Shown piece by piece: positions 44,027-55,842 of a stretch of DNA of 64,000 nt. Source of the DNA: Pyropia haitanensis. Its lineage: Eukaryota > Rhodophyta > Bangiophyceae > Bangiales > Bangiaceae. The DNA lies in the NCBI GenBank assembly GCA_008729055.1, contig SDUX01000005.1:62001-126000 (forward strand), read 5' to 3'. The translations under genes were made by a program, and so were the position numbers. The first letter of the stretch is position 1, and each line of letters starts with the position of its first letter. The notes beneath the pieces are model-generated. The model was not told the DNA's origin. It made no database searches and saw nothing but the letters and a program-made list of their open reading frames with translations.

Positions 44027-46323
44027 CTACTCGTCTGCCGCAGACGCGGCGACGAGCGCGGCGTACGCCCCGCCCGGGCGGGCGCGGAGCTCGGCGGGCG
44101 CGCCCACCTCGAGCACCCGCCCCCCCCCCATGACCACCACCTGGTCCGCGTCGGCCACACTCCCCAGCCGGTGCGCAATAGTAATGAGCGTCGCGCCCGC
44201 GAGCGTCGACCGCAGCACCCGCTGCACCGCCGCGTCGGTCGCCCAGTCCACCGACGCGGACGCCTCGTCGAGGACGACCACCGCCGGCCGCGACGCGAGC
44301 AGCCGCGACAGGCACAGCAGCTGGCGCTCGCCGCCCGACAGCGCGGCGCCGCCGTCGCCAACGGGCGCACCGAGGCCGCCGGGCGCCGCGGCGACGCGGC
44401 CGGCCATGCCCGTCGCGGCGAGGGCGTCCCAGACGGCAGCGTCGGGGAGGGTGCCGCCGGGGTCCACGTTGGCCCGCACGCTGCCAGAGAAGAGGGCGGC
44501 CTCTTGGGAGACGACGCCCAGGCGGGAGCGGTAGCCGAGGCCGAGGCCCGCCACGTCCACCCCGTCAATGATGATGCGGCCGGCAGATAGCTCCACCAGG
44601 CGGAAGAGGGCGGCAAGGAGGCTCGTCTTGCCGGCGCCTGTCCGACCTACAACGCCCAGCTTGGTGCCAGCGGGGACCACAAACGACACGTCTGTCAAAC
44701 GGGGGGAAAAGGGGAAAGGGTAGAGACAAGCACCATCGACACGGGAGGCGGCACCAAAAAAGGCACGCGAGGAAGTCATCGAGTCGAGTGGAAGGAGCGG
44801 CGTCAGTGCGGGGCTCTGGGTGTCGAGCGGACGACCCGCGCCGACGGAAGCCAACGACGCACCCGTTGCCAAGAACGCGCAGTCTGACGGTTTGTCGGGG
44901 CGTCCTCCCACACACACGACGCTGCGCTGCTCTCGGACTCTGCCCTCCCCGCCCCCCCCCTCGCCCCAATCCCCTCCAACGTACCCTTCAACGCCGGCGG
45001 TAGGCCCGGCCGGTAGGCCATCGTGACGTCCTGGAACTCGACGCGCCCCGCGGCGGGCCACCCCGCCGCCGCCGCCGCCGCGTCCGCCTCTGGCATCACC
45101 GCCGGCGCCTCGGCCGGCAGCGTCGCGGCGGTGGATACGACCCGCTCCACCGACGTCATGTGCGCCTCGAGGTGGGTGTACGACTGGGTCAGCCAGTTGA
45201 GGTTGCCCGTCAGGTTGAGCGCCCACGTGACGGCGAGGCCCGCGGCGGCGGCGGGGAGGCCAGCCGCCCCCCCCGCCGCCCCCCCGCGGCCCGCCACCGC
45301 CGCCGCCGCGACGGCCGCGACGAGCACCCCCCCCGCGGCGTCGAGGCGGAGGCACAGCCACCGGTTGGACGCGACGACGAGCAGCGTCGGCACCGCCGCG
45401 CCGTCCACCACCGCCGTCGCGTCGGCGACCGCCGCGGGCAGCGGCGCCGGGAAGGCGGACCGCACCGTCGCGGCGCCGCGGACCGACTCGGTGAGGGTGG
45501 CGAGCAGCGGCGCGCGGGAGACGGACTGGAGGCGCCGCAGCTCCCGCGCAGACGCGAGGTACCGCCGCGCGTGGCGGAGGTAGAGGGCGGCGAGCGGCGC
45601 CGCCGCGGCGAGCACCGGCGGCATGACGCCGACGCAGACGGCGAGGGAGGCGACCACAATGAGGCCGCAGAGGAGGGCGGCGTCGGCAGACTCGGACAGC
45701 TCGCTGTCGACGACGCCCAGGTCGGCAGAGAGGAGGTTGAGGGTGCGGCCGACGGGGGTGGCGTCAAACCACGCCATCGGCGCCCGAAAGACGGCCGTGA
45801 GAAGCTCGTCGTGGAGCCGCGCGCCCGCGCGGAGGGTGCCCCACGCCATCACCACCTGGTGGCACACAATCCCGACGCCCACCGCCACGGAGAGGCCGAG
45901 GTAGATGGCCAAGTAGTAGGAGGTGGGGGCGGCGGCGGCGGAGGCGGCGGCGGCGGCAGCGGCGGCGGCGGTGTCACCACCACCACCCGCCGCCACGACC
46001 GCGGTGGACCACTTGGCGAGCCACCCGTCGGTGCCCAGCAGCAGCGCCTGTGCAACCGTGGCGGTGGCAACGGCGGCGGCGAGGAGGGCGGGGCCAAACG
46101 AGCGGGCGTAGCGGCCATAGACGCTGCCGCTGACCTTGCCAGCAACCCGCGCCTCGGTCGTCATGAGGCGACCAGCCGGGGCGTCGTCGCCACCGTCGCC
46201 GGCGGCATCCCCAGTGTCTACAGCGACGGCAGCGCCGGCGGTCACCGCCCCGGCGGGAAGCTTGTCCTGGGGGGAGGAGAGCGGAGGCGCCGGCCCGGGT
46301 GACGCAGCCGCCACGGGCGCTGC

Positions 46324-46354
<31 letters not shown>

Positions 46355-48909
46355 GCCGCCGCCGCCTTTCCCCCCGCCTCCTGGTCGGTGGCCCCATCGT
46401 ACCGCCGCACATCCTGCAGTGCGTTGCCGCGCCCCGCCACCTCTTCGTACGTGCCAGTGTCAACAACCACCCCCCCCTCCCCCAGCACGACTACCCGGTC
46501 CACCCGCGGGAGCAGCGACAGGTCGTGGGTGACGAGGACGGTCGTCACGCCCGCGACCAGGCCAGAGCCCGGACCGACGGTCGCGTCAAAGACGTGCCGC
46601 CCGACGGTCGCGTCCAGCGCGCTAAATACATCGTCCAGGAGCAGCACGTCTGGGCGGCGGTAGACGGCGCGCGCGAGCGACAAGCGGGCCGCCTGGCCGC
46701 CACTCAGCGTGACGCCGCGCTCGCCCACCTCGGTGGCGTCGCCCGCGGGGAGGGTGGCGAGGTCCGCGGTGAGGGCGCACGCGGCGAGGACGGCCTCGTA
46801 CCGGGCCGCGTCGTAGGGCGCGTAGTACAGGATGTTGGCCCGGACGGTGGCGTTGAGGACCCACGGGGACTGGGCGGCGTAGCCGACGCGGCCCGCGCAG
46901 TGGGGCGCCGCCGCCGCCGGCGACCACGACAGGTCGCCGAGGAGGGCGGCGAGGAGGGAGCTCTTGCCAACGCCCACTGGCCCGACAATGGCGGTGAGGG
47001 TGCCGGCGGGGAAGGCCAGCGTCACGTCCCGCAGCACCACTGGCGGCACGCCGTCGTCGACGCCCACGCCGCCGCCGTCGGCAGCGTCGGCGGCGACGCC
47101 GGGCCACCGGCCGACGCCGCCGTGGAGGGCGGCGGGCGCCGTCCACCGCGCCGGCGCCGGGTCGGCCTCCACCGTCCACCCCGGCGGGCGCGGCGGCGGG
47201 TGCGGGCGGCGGCCCGCCACCTCGGGCGCGAGCAGAAACGCGCTGATGCGGCGCGCCGCGACGCGCGCCTCGGTGAGCGCGGACACGACCTCGGGCGCGA
47301 CGCTCAGCGGAAAGTGGAGGATGCCAAACAGCGTCAGCGCGGTAAACGCGACCCGCGGCGTCAGCACCCCCCCCGTGGCGGCGAGCGTCGCAAACGCCGC
47401 CGCCGAGACGAGGACGGGGATGAGCTGCCACGACGCCCAGGCGGCCGCGTCCCACGCCGCCACCCGCCAGAGGGCGGCCAGCTCCCGCCGCCGCCCGTCC
47501 GCAATCCCCTCGGCGCCGTGCAGCACCCGCCCCTCCCAGCCGTGCAGCTTGATGGACCGCACCGCCGCGAGCGCCTCGCCCAGCCGCCGCACGCGGGTGT
47601 CCTTGGCCGCCATCGCCGCGTCCGTCGCCCGGCGGAGCGCGGCGGTGAGGCCCGCATTGACGGGGATGGAGGCGACGAGGACGGCGACGGTGGCGGCGGT
47701 GGCGGGCCCGCCAATGGTGGCCGCCAGGCACGCGACGGCGACGAGGACCTGCGCCGGCCCGCTCCACACCATGTGCGCGTAGGAAAACAGGTCCGGGCCG
47801 AGGCGGTCCGCGTCGACGGCGAGGAGGTTGGTGGTCTCGCCCGCGCCCGCGACGCGCGCGGCGGGCCCCGCCACGGCCAGCGCCTTGCGGTGGACGGCAC
47901 TCGACAGCGCCGACCGGACGCGCACGCCCACCCGGTTGGTGGCCATAAAGTACCGCTGCAGCAGCACCGACTGGACGAGCATCTTGGCGAGCAGCGCGAC
48001 CACGTACGCCGCCGCGGTGGCGCGCGACACCCGCGCGGCGGGGTCAAACGAGCGGAGGATGCCCGACACGGCCCACGGGGACACAAAGTGCAGCGCGTCC
48101 GAGGCGGCCTTGAGCGGCGCTGCCAACCAAAAGGGCCGCCCCAGCGACGACAGCAGCGCACGGAGGAGCGACGGCCGCCGTGGCCGCCGCGACCGCTCCG
48201 CCGCCCAGGCGGTGCGGAAGGCGTCGGCGCACGCCGCCGCCGCGTCGCCATCGTCGAGGCCAAACAGGTCGGCGGGCGCCAGCTGCCGCCGCTCGCCGGC
48301 CGACAGCAGCGGCGACAGCCAGCCGTACGTCAGGTGGCCCGCCCACCCAGACCGCCGGTACGCGGCCGCCGACGCGGCCGCCACCGATGACGAGCCGGCG
48401 GGGGCGGCGGCGGCAGCGGCGGCGGCGGCGGCGGCGCCCGCCCCGCCGCCGCCGTCGGCGCCGGCAACGCCCGTGCCGCGGCCACCAGCCTTGGCGCCCC
48501 CGCCGCCGCCGCCGCCACCGCCACCGCCGCCTGCCGTGGCACGGGCGGCCGCCGCCGCCGTCGCCCCGACCGCCGCGTCGGCCGGCAGCAGGGGCACCCG
48601 CTCCACGGGTTCGCCGGCCGCCCCATTCGGCGCGCGCTCCTCCCCCTTCCCCACCGGTCGGGCCGAGCCGCCCGTCGTCATGGCCACGGTAGTGGCCGCG
48701 GCCGCCACTGGGCGGCGCTGCTGCTGCTGCGGCTGCCGCCGCCGCCGCGGCGTCGCGACTGGTCGACACGCGGGGAACGCCGCCGCCGGTCCGCCGCCGG
48801 GGAGCCGCCGCGCCGCCACGGGGGAGCCGACCCGCAGAGACACCCGCGCCGGCCGTGGCGGGAGCGCCGGCGTCAGCGGCAGCGGCGGCGGGGCGGCCCA
48901 GGCGGCCAT
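44027..48909 (-). CDS. ABCC: full-length ABCC (MRP-type) ABC transporter, one intron
   Basis: ATP-driven exporter of conjugated organic anions, in plants and algae usually in the vacuolar membrane. Coding is complement of 44027-44691 plus 44985-48909, giving 1529 aa. Membrane domain 1 covers about residues 245-545, with SGWAGHLTYGWLSPLLSAG before it. NBD1: Walker A GPVGVGKSS (643-651), signature LSGGQ (735-739), Walker B LLLDD (756-760) with Asp in place of the catalytic Glu, the normal ABCC asymmetry. Membrane domain 2 spans about 890-1210, with KVSGSVYGRYARSFGP leading in. NBD2: Walker A GRTGAGKTS (from 1324), signature LSGGE (1426-1430), Walker B VVLDE. There is no extra N-terminal TMD0. 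The first 76 residues are Pro/Arg-rich and could be a plastid-type leader; an alternative ATG at 48681 removes them. The frame is unbroken over 3.9 kb. Confidence 0.95.
44692..44984 (-). other. spliceosomal intron in the ABCC gene (293 bp)
   Basis: Donor G|GTACGT after the PALK codons and acceptor TTTGACAG|ACGTGTCG. Splicing rebuilds a Gly-Ala-Leu-Lys-Asp-Val-Ser-Phe-type strand (PALKDVSFVVPAG) exactly matching the start of ABCC NBD2. Without splicing the frame terminates. Confidence 0.95.
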
Positions 48910-50496
48910 GTGGATACAGCCGGCCGCCGGCGCCGGGCGCCGGCCGGCTCTTGGCCGCGGCTGCGCCCGGCGCGGGTGGGGCGGGGGGGGGGGGGGTGCG
49001 GCCGCGGTGCAGTGTGCGCTGGAGGGAGGCGGGACGGCAGAGCCCGCGGCCAGGGGCTACGTTGCGATCGAGCCAGCCACGTGGCCAGCGGTGCCCACCG
49101 GGATCCCGCATGGCAGGATCGCCGTGCGTGCCACGTGAAGAGCACACCGATGCAAAACGTGGGCATCCAGTACTTGACACGGATGGTTGACCTGGGAGAT
49201 TATCAAAGTATGTACAGACGATGCACGAGGTGGTCGAACGGCTGCGGGGCCGCCGCGGCGCGTGTGCGCCCCCCAGCTCTTCACGCTGGTGGAAAAAAAA
49301 AAGACAGAAAAAAACAGGACAAAGAGCGGATAATAGCGCAGTACACCAAACGCAAAGAACAAGAGGAAACAGCCGATACAAGAAGAGTGCAAGTGGATCG
49401 CGGCTGCAGCGGTGCACCGCGCGCGACCATCCTCTCGCGCACATGGCCTGCCCAAGAAAAACAGAGAGCCCCTCTACCCATCCCCGCCCAGGCAATGCTT
49501 CCCCCGCCTCACGCGCGACCGTCGCTGCTCGGCGGGGGCCCTCCGCTACCCCCTCCCCCCGGCGGCGGCCGTCGGCCAAATGGGCCGACGCGCCGCCGCG
49601 ACGGCGGCTGTTCGTACCGAAAGGGCGGGGGAGGGGGGCTGCTACGTGAGCAAGGCGGGCGACGGTTGGGGGGGGGGGGTGGGCAGCGAGTAACAGCGGC
49701 CGCCGGCACCGTGGTGACCCACATGCCGTGCCATGTGTCTGCCCGAGGGCGGGCGGCGTGGAGCCCCCACCGGTGCCGCCGCCACCGTCGCGCCGCCCGC
49801 GCCCACGCCGCAGCCCAGAGCCCCCCGCTCCACTGTACGCACGCGGCCCCGCGGTTGGCAGCGACCGCGGGGTGGGCGGCGACGGCCGCGGCCAGAGGCG
49901 GGCGCGCAGCCGAGGTGCCACTCCTGCCCCTACCCCGTCGGTGGCAACGGCGGGTGGCGTCGCGGCCGACGCTGCCCGCCGCCGCCGCCCGCCGCCACCG
50001 CGGCGATCCCGTTCCCGATGCGCAGTCAGGACGCGGGGGGCTAGGGGCCGGTGGCGGCGGCGGCCGCCGCGCGCCACCGCCGCTGCCCCGGCCCCTCACG
50101 GCTGGCCCCATAGCGGGAGGTGGCGGCGGCGACGGGTCTCTCGCCACTGTCAAGACCGGTCTGCCAACCCCACACCCCCGCCTCTCACGACCTTTTCGCC
50201 GTCCCACTCCTGTCCTGAGAGCCTACCCCCCCGCTTCGCCGCTTGGGCTCTGGTCCGCCACCCACCGCGGCAGACAGCGCCCCATCATGCTCGTAACAGT
50301 GCACCCACAGTCCAAGATGGGGACAAAGAACACGGGTCTTTCCCACTCCCTCCCGCGTCCCACTCAAGACCGTCACATCCGCCCTCATCGCCAGGGTGTG
50401 CCCCATACGTATCCCCCGCACCAGACAAACAGGCTGGCAAGGCACCGCTCCAACGTCCCCCACCCCGCCCCCCACCCCCCCTCCCCCCCCTCCGCC
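48910..50496. other. intergenic, no gene recognised
   Basis: 48910-49500 includes an A-rich, lower-GC stretch (49290-49400). 49500-50496 is GC-rich with overlapping frames on both strands and no domain. Presumably the ABCC promoter and the 3' UTR of the next minus-strand gene. Confidence 0.45.
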
Positions 50497-52226
50497 TCAA
50501 TGCCGCCCCCCCCGCCCCCGGGACGGGGACCGCGAGAACCACGGCGCCCGGGAGCCGTCGGTGGGTGGCCGCGGGATCTCCCCCACGCCTGCTTCGGCCG
50601 AGTAGGACGGCGAGCTGAGCGAGGAGCCCGTGCCGCCGCTGACCACGCTCGCCGTTCGCCGCGCCGTGTCCGTGGCGGCCTTGCCGCCGCCGCCGCCGCC
50701 GCCAGGGGGGCCGCCGCCCACATCCACATCGTCCAGGCTGCCATAGCTATCGTCCTCTTGGACGTCGGCGACGGCGACGACAGCGGCAGCGGCAGCGCCG
50801 TCGCCTCCACTGCCGCCCCCCATATCCACAGACATGCGCCCCCCCCTGCCCCCCGCTGCCGCCACCCGCCGTGCCTCCTCCTCATCCAGCGCCGCCCCCC
50901 CTGCAGAGGTGGGCGGGAACAGGTGCCACTGGTCCACCCGGTAGACCCCTCCCCCCCATGGCCAGCACCACACATACGTGGCGCCGAGCAGGGCGAGCGC
51001 CGCCACCACCACCCCCCCCACGGCGCACAACACAATGCCCCACACCGGGATGCCGCCGCCATCATTGCCGTCGCCGCCGGCGCCCCCATCGCCAGTGCCG
51101 GCGGTGGCGCCGCCGATCACGGAACCGCCGGCGCCCGCGCCGACGCCCGGGCCCGGCGGCGACGGCGTCGGTGGCGGCCCGCACCAGTCGGCCGGCAGCG
51201 GCGGGGAGCGGAGGTAGATGCGCTGCGCGGCCGCTCGCTCCGCCGCCCAGATGCCCCGCGCGCCGCGGGGGCCGAGCGTCGGCGCCACGGGGCCGCGGAG
51301 GCGCGGGAGCGTCGCGGCCGCCCAGGCCGTGTCATCAAAGCCCGGCGCCGTCCAGTGCGCCGCCGCCGCAGCAGCGTCCGCCGCCGAAGCCGAGGCGTTC
51401 CCCCCCCCCGCCGGCCGAGGGCGTGGTGGCGGGCGGGCCGCCCGCTGCCGCTCCGTGGACACCTTCCAGTCCCCATCGGAGATGAGCGTCGCCGACTGCG
51501 AGGACGCTACCACCTTGATGTACGCCTGGTCGTCTGCCCCCCCCCACCCACGTTGCACGCCGACACGGCGATGATCGACCCCGGCCCCGCAAGGACGTTC
51601 TTCGACACGGTCGACTGCCAGTTGGCGCTGCCCATCACCCGCACGCCGTCGACGTAGAGCACAAACGCGTCATCTGCCTGGGCCGCCACGAGCACCAGGC
51701 ACTCGCGGCGGCCGGGGGTGGCCGACCAGGCGGCCTCGGCGGCGGCCTCGGCCGCCACGCCAGAGAGGTCCCCGGGCGTGGCCGCGCAGACGTTTCCCGC
51801 CACGCTGCCGGGAGCTTGCCGGGAGGTGACGGGGAGGGGGGGCGCGCCGCCCACCCGCGTGGCGGCGGCGGCTGCGGCGGCGGCGGCGGCGGCGGCGGCG
51901 ATGGGGGTGGCAACGGTGGTGGCGGCAGTGGCGGCGGCCGCGGCGGCGGCAAGGAGGGTGGCGGCGACGCTGGCGGCCCCCCCAATGCGCTGCCGTCGCC
52001 GGCGCTGGGGCGGGCACCCCTTCCCCCCTCGTGGCGGCAGCGGCTGCGGCGCCGCAGCCGTCGGGGGCACCCGGCCCTCCCAGCTCACCCCCGGCCTCCC
52101 GTCATCACAGAACGGTGGTGCCGGGCCCGCCCGTCGCCTCCGCCGAGGCGGCCTTGGGACGGGTGGCGCCCGCCCGAGAGGACAGTTGTGGCAACTGGGA
52201 CACGCTTCTCCCCGGGAGGACGACAT
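50497..52226 (-). CDS. single-pass membrane protein with jelly-roll-like ectodomain (frame break at C9)
   Basis: About 576 aa if one base is missing in C9 (51537-51545). The start at 52226 is the first ATG; the frame is open to 52535 only from a GTG. A hydrophobic, Ala-rich segment (ASVAATLLAAAAAAATAATT) about 80 residues in may be a signal or anchor. The ectodomain reads DDAFVLYVDGVRVMGSANWQ, LAGPGSIIAVSACN, then after the break AYIKVVASSQSATLISDGDW, HWTAPGFDDTAWAAATLPR and a WAAERAAAQRIYLR strand. This order (VDG, loop, IAVxAxN, xDxxWK, gWxxpxFDDxxW) is that of galactose-binding-like jelly-roll domains used in carbohydrate recognition. One clear transmembrane helix follows (WGIVLCAVGGVVVAALALLG) and a Ser/Gly-rich cytoplasmic tail. 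A cell-wall or surface lectin is the likeliest role, by inference. Confidence 0.65.
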
Positions 52227-52662
52227 GCTGCGAGTGGTGGCGGTGGTGGTGGCGGTGGCGGTGGCAATGTCAGTGGCAATGGCGGTGGCGGCGGTGGCGG
52301 TAGTGGGGGTGATGGTAATAGCGGCGGCGGTGGCAGTGGCGGCGGCGGTGGCAGTGGTGGTCGTGGTGGCGGTCGTGGTGACGGTCGTGGTGGCGGTCGG
52401 GGTGGACCTGCTGGAGCGGGGACCGCATTGGGGTGACGGGGCTGGCCGGGGGTCGCTCGGGGGGGGGGGGGGGGGTTTGACCCCGACGTCGTCTTCCACT
52501 CCCGGTGGCACACGTGCTGAGGTGGGGGGGCACACCCGCCGCGTGCGTGCACTGATGCATGCAGGCGGCGTGAAGCGTTTGCCGTCGCGGCCGCCCCCTC
52601 CCGCGACCGCCCCCCACGCTCCCCCAACGCTCGAAAGCTCGGGGCTCCAGAGACCACAGCTG

Positions 52663-52680
52663 AGGACTATTCACGATTTA
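52663..52680 (+). repeat. left terminal inverted repeat of the Harbinger element
   Basis: AGGACTATTCACGATTTA, preceded by CTG. Pairs with 57352-57369. Confidence 0.8.
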
Positions 52681-53047
52681 TTCGACTCAGCAGACGACTT
52701 GCGCGGCAAATCGTGCGTTCCGGGGCAATCCAGCCACAAAGCGACTCAAACCTGTCTCAGAGCTAAGACCGCCTCACGAAGGCTTCCCAGATCCTGAGCC
52801 AGTGGCTCAACGAGCTGAGTAAATCTGTCGAGTAATTTCATTTTTTTATTCGTGAAGTGTCAAGCGCAGCCGTGGCCCCCTCACGGCTGGCTCGCGTGAC
52901 CGTTGCGCGCGCCGACGGCGCGCTCAAGCCGCGATCGCCCTTCACGCGCGCCGCATCCTTTGCCTCTTTCCTCCTGTCTGTCCCCGTGCCAACCCTGGCT
53001 TGCTCGGTGAACTTCTCTACCTCGGCGCCTGTGCTTCGCGCAACGTC

Positions 53048-55178
53048 ATGATGCTGAATACCCTCTGTGACGCTGGCACCGTCGAGCCAGATCTGGAGGA
53101 GCTGGCTGGGGCGCTGTCTGCGGGACGCGCTCTGGAGGGCTGGGGTCGGCAGGGCGGAGACGCTGCACTGGGCGAGTGGGTGTCGAGGATTGTCACCATC
53201 GTGGGGGCGTTGGAGACAGACGCCCGGGAGCCATGGGCCGCCGTGCCGTCGCTTTTCCGCACTTTCTCGTCCGTGCGGTCAGGCGGCGACTGCCAGGCGT
53301 CCGAGCTGGTAGAGCTTGCCGAGTTGGCTGACCTGGTCACCATCTGCAGCCAGTCCAACCGCGCTGCCCCCCTGGCGAGAGATCTTGTGGGGCGGTTTTT
53401 CCGGAAGAGCATTGAGCAGGGCGCGTTTTATAGGGACGTGCGTATGACCCCGCAACACTTTGACCAGCTGGTGGCGCGCGTGGCGCCCCACCTGCCTGCC
53501 GGCCTGCGGGGGCCAGCCGCCATACCCCCACGGTGGCGTATCTTCACGGTGCTGTTTTGGCTCGCGCAAGGGGGTCGTCAGCGAGTCGTCGCCCGAGCTG
53601 TGGACGTAGCGGAGTCGACGCTGTCTAAGATTTGCACTCCTGTTGTCAACGCGTTGATCTGTGGCCTCCCGTGCCTCACTTGGCCGGACCACGCCGAGCG
53701 TCAGCGCATTGGCGAAGCGTTTTCCAACCTGACGGGTGGAAACCTTTCCGGGTGGCGCGGTCTGTACGGTACATCCGCATTGTCTTTTGCGCTTCATTCT
53801 TCGTGTGCAGCTCATCATTGTATCGTGTGATGCACTCTGTTTGACTTGGGTTGCTGCCGCACAGGGGGAGGGGGGGGTATTGACGCGCCATTTATTGATA
53901 CCCTGGCACTCTGTTCCGGTGTTTGTCATCAAGGCGAGAGAACGGGGGGTTTATGAGCATGCCTGACACAACCCTTTACTGTATTGTCACGCGCTCCTCG
54001 TCGCTGCCTTCTTCTGTTTTGATGGCTTGTTTGACTGCGTCAGTTGCGGCGCGGTAGATGGGTGTCTCACCCCGTTGCTCACCCCTTTTGGGGAGCACAA
54101 GGAAGATTTTACCGACAGGCACGCCAGGTGCTCGCTGTTGGTTCTCGCCATCACGGACACGCGCCTGTTCCGTTACTTCGCTGGCGGGTTTCCCGGGTCT
54201 CGAGGGGACTCTCTCGTGTTCAAGGAGCGATCGTGGCACAGGGCGATGCTGTCGATTGACCACTTCCGGCGCCCGCTTGCCGACGGAGAATTCATCCTTG
54301 GAGATGCTGGGTTTGCGCTCACCGCCTTCCTGGTACGCTGCCGCGGTAGGTCGGGTTTGTATTGACATTTTGGTTAGCGACTGCTGGGTGTTTCTCGTTG
54401 CTGAAGCGTCACAGCGCGCCTCGGCAATGGGCGGCATCTTTTGCAGATTGAGTCGCAGGGGTTGTCGACGAGGGAGGAGGTGGGAGACGGGGGGGGGGGG
54501 GGGGTGGACAGGGAGCGCGGGGGCGTGACGTGTTGTGCAATGTTGCATCCATTCCTGTCCTCCTCGCGCGCCGCTGGGGCGCAGAGGGGGCGGGGGGGGG
54601 GGGGGAGGCGGGGTGCTCTCTTGCTGCTACCCGCCCCCCTCGGGGAGGCGCAGGGCGAGGGAGGCTTGTCAGAGCCCCACGGGAGGAAGACCTGACGCCT
54701 ATCGTGGTTGTATCTGTCTTGCTGCTGGGGTCATCATGTGCAGACGTGTCTCCATTGTTGTCGGGTTTTATCTCTCTTTTCCTGTCTATTGCCCATTCCA
54801 CAGATAACACCTTTCCGGGAAGTGGACATGCGCGGCCCAAACCTCGCGTCCATGCGGCGCTTTAACCATCTACACGCAAAAATGCGCGTCGTAGTCGAGA
54901 ACGCTTTTGGACGCCTCAAAGGCAGATGGCACGTGTTGCGGATGATCAACGCTCACCCGGAGCTGGCTGCTAGTGTGCAACATGCATGCATCCTCCTCCA
55001 CAATTTCCTGGAGGACCGGAACGGCGCCTATGAGGCAGACCCCAGCGCGCTCGAGGAGGACAGCAGCAACTCCGTAGTTGCTGCGGAAAGTGATGAGACA
55101 CCCTCCTCTGCTGGCGCCCGCCGTCGCATTGAGCTGGTCAAGGCTCTGGGGCTTCCCTGGGTGGATGCCCCTCAATGA
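53048..55178 (+). CDS. PIF/Harbinger DDE transposase (three exons)
   Basis: Joins 53048-53751, 54044-54332 and 54804-55178 to give an uninterrupted 455-aa protein. Exon 1 carries a transposase helix-turn-helix (RQRVVARAVDVAESTLSKI) and FSNLTGGNLSG. Exon 2 gives the first catalytic Asp240 in GAVDGCLTPL, then DFTDRHARCSLLVLAITD, FPGSRGDSLVF and the second Asp322 in ILGDAGFAL. Exon 3 gives TPFREVDMRGPNLASMRRFN and the catalytic Glu363 in VVENAFGRLKGRW, with HACILLHNFLEDR. This order is that of the DDE_Tnp_4 nuclease; all three acids are present. ATG at 53048 is the first in frame; an upstream exon cannot be excluded. The enzyme cuts and rejoins the element ends and normally needs the partner Myb-like protein. 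Confidence 0.9.
53752..54043 (+). other. transposase intron 1 (292 bp)
   Basis: Donor TCCGG|GTGGCG, acceptor TGCGTCAG|TTGCGGC. Splicing joins NLSG to CGAVDG in frame. Confidence 0.85.
54333..54803 (+). other. transposase intron 2 (471 bp)
   Basis: Donor TTCCTG|GTACGC, acceptor CATTCCACAG|ATAACACC. Splicing joins ALTAFL to ITPFREVD in frame. The intron contains G runs of 12-14. Confidence 0.88.
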
Positions 55179-55842
55179 TTGTAGCCATCTGGGGGGGTAG
55201 GGGCGGCGGGTCAGCGGATTGGCGCGGATGCCCCAGCGCAGTTGAGGAAGGGGTGGGTGAGGGGGGAGCGAGCGGGTTTGTGGGAAAGGACGCTGCGGCG
55301 GGCTCCAGGGTGCGGAGCGTTGGGGGCTGGGGGGGTGTGTGTCGGTGGGGTGGCCGTGCAGGATTGAGTGACGCGGCTGGCTGCGGAAGGGGGGGGAGAA
55401 GAAGGTGGGGCGGCGGAGCAAGACCTAGGCAGGAAGGACAACAGTGACAAGCTCCAGGGGCGCAGCGCGACATCCGATTACTGTGGGGAGGGGCGCCAGA
55501 GAGGACGGACGGGCAACGTAGCTGCGGGGAGCCTGGTGGGGGAGGTGTTCCACGCTCGCGGGGTGCGGAGGGGGAGGGGGGGGGCGCAGGGCACGATGCT
55601 CTGTGCGAGTGGGTGGAAGTGTGGGCAAAGGCGTGAGGGGGGAGGATGCCGATAGGGCGTTGAGGTCAAGCAAGCCACTTGAGAGGCAGGGGCCACGAGA
55701 ATGTGAAGAAGGGTGGGCGGGGGGGCGCGGGGTGGAGCTCGAGCGACCAGTGAATGACGGAGGAGAACAATCGTTCATTCAACCAACAAACAAGAAAGAA
55801 ACGGATGCGTGGAGTATAACCGAAAAGAGCGAGTGCCTACTA

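Noticed and set aside
44803..44984. Continuation of the ABCC first exon past the PALKG residues
   Set aside because: Out of character with the family; a GTACGT donor and TTTGACAG acceptor restore NBD2 exactly.
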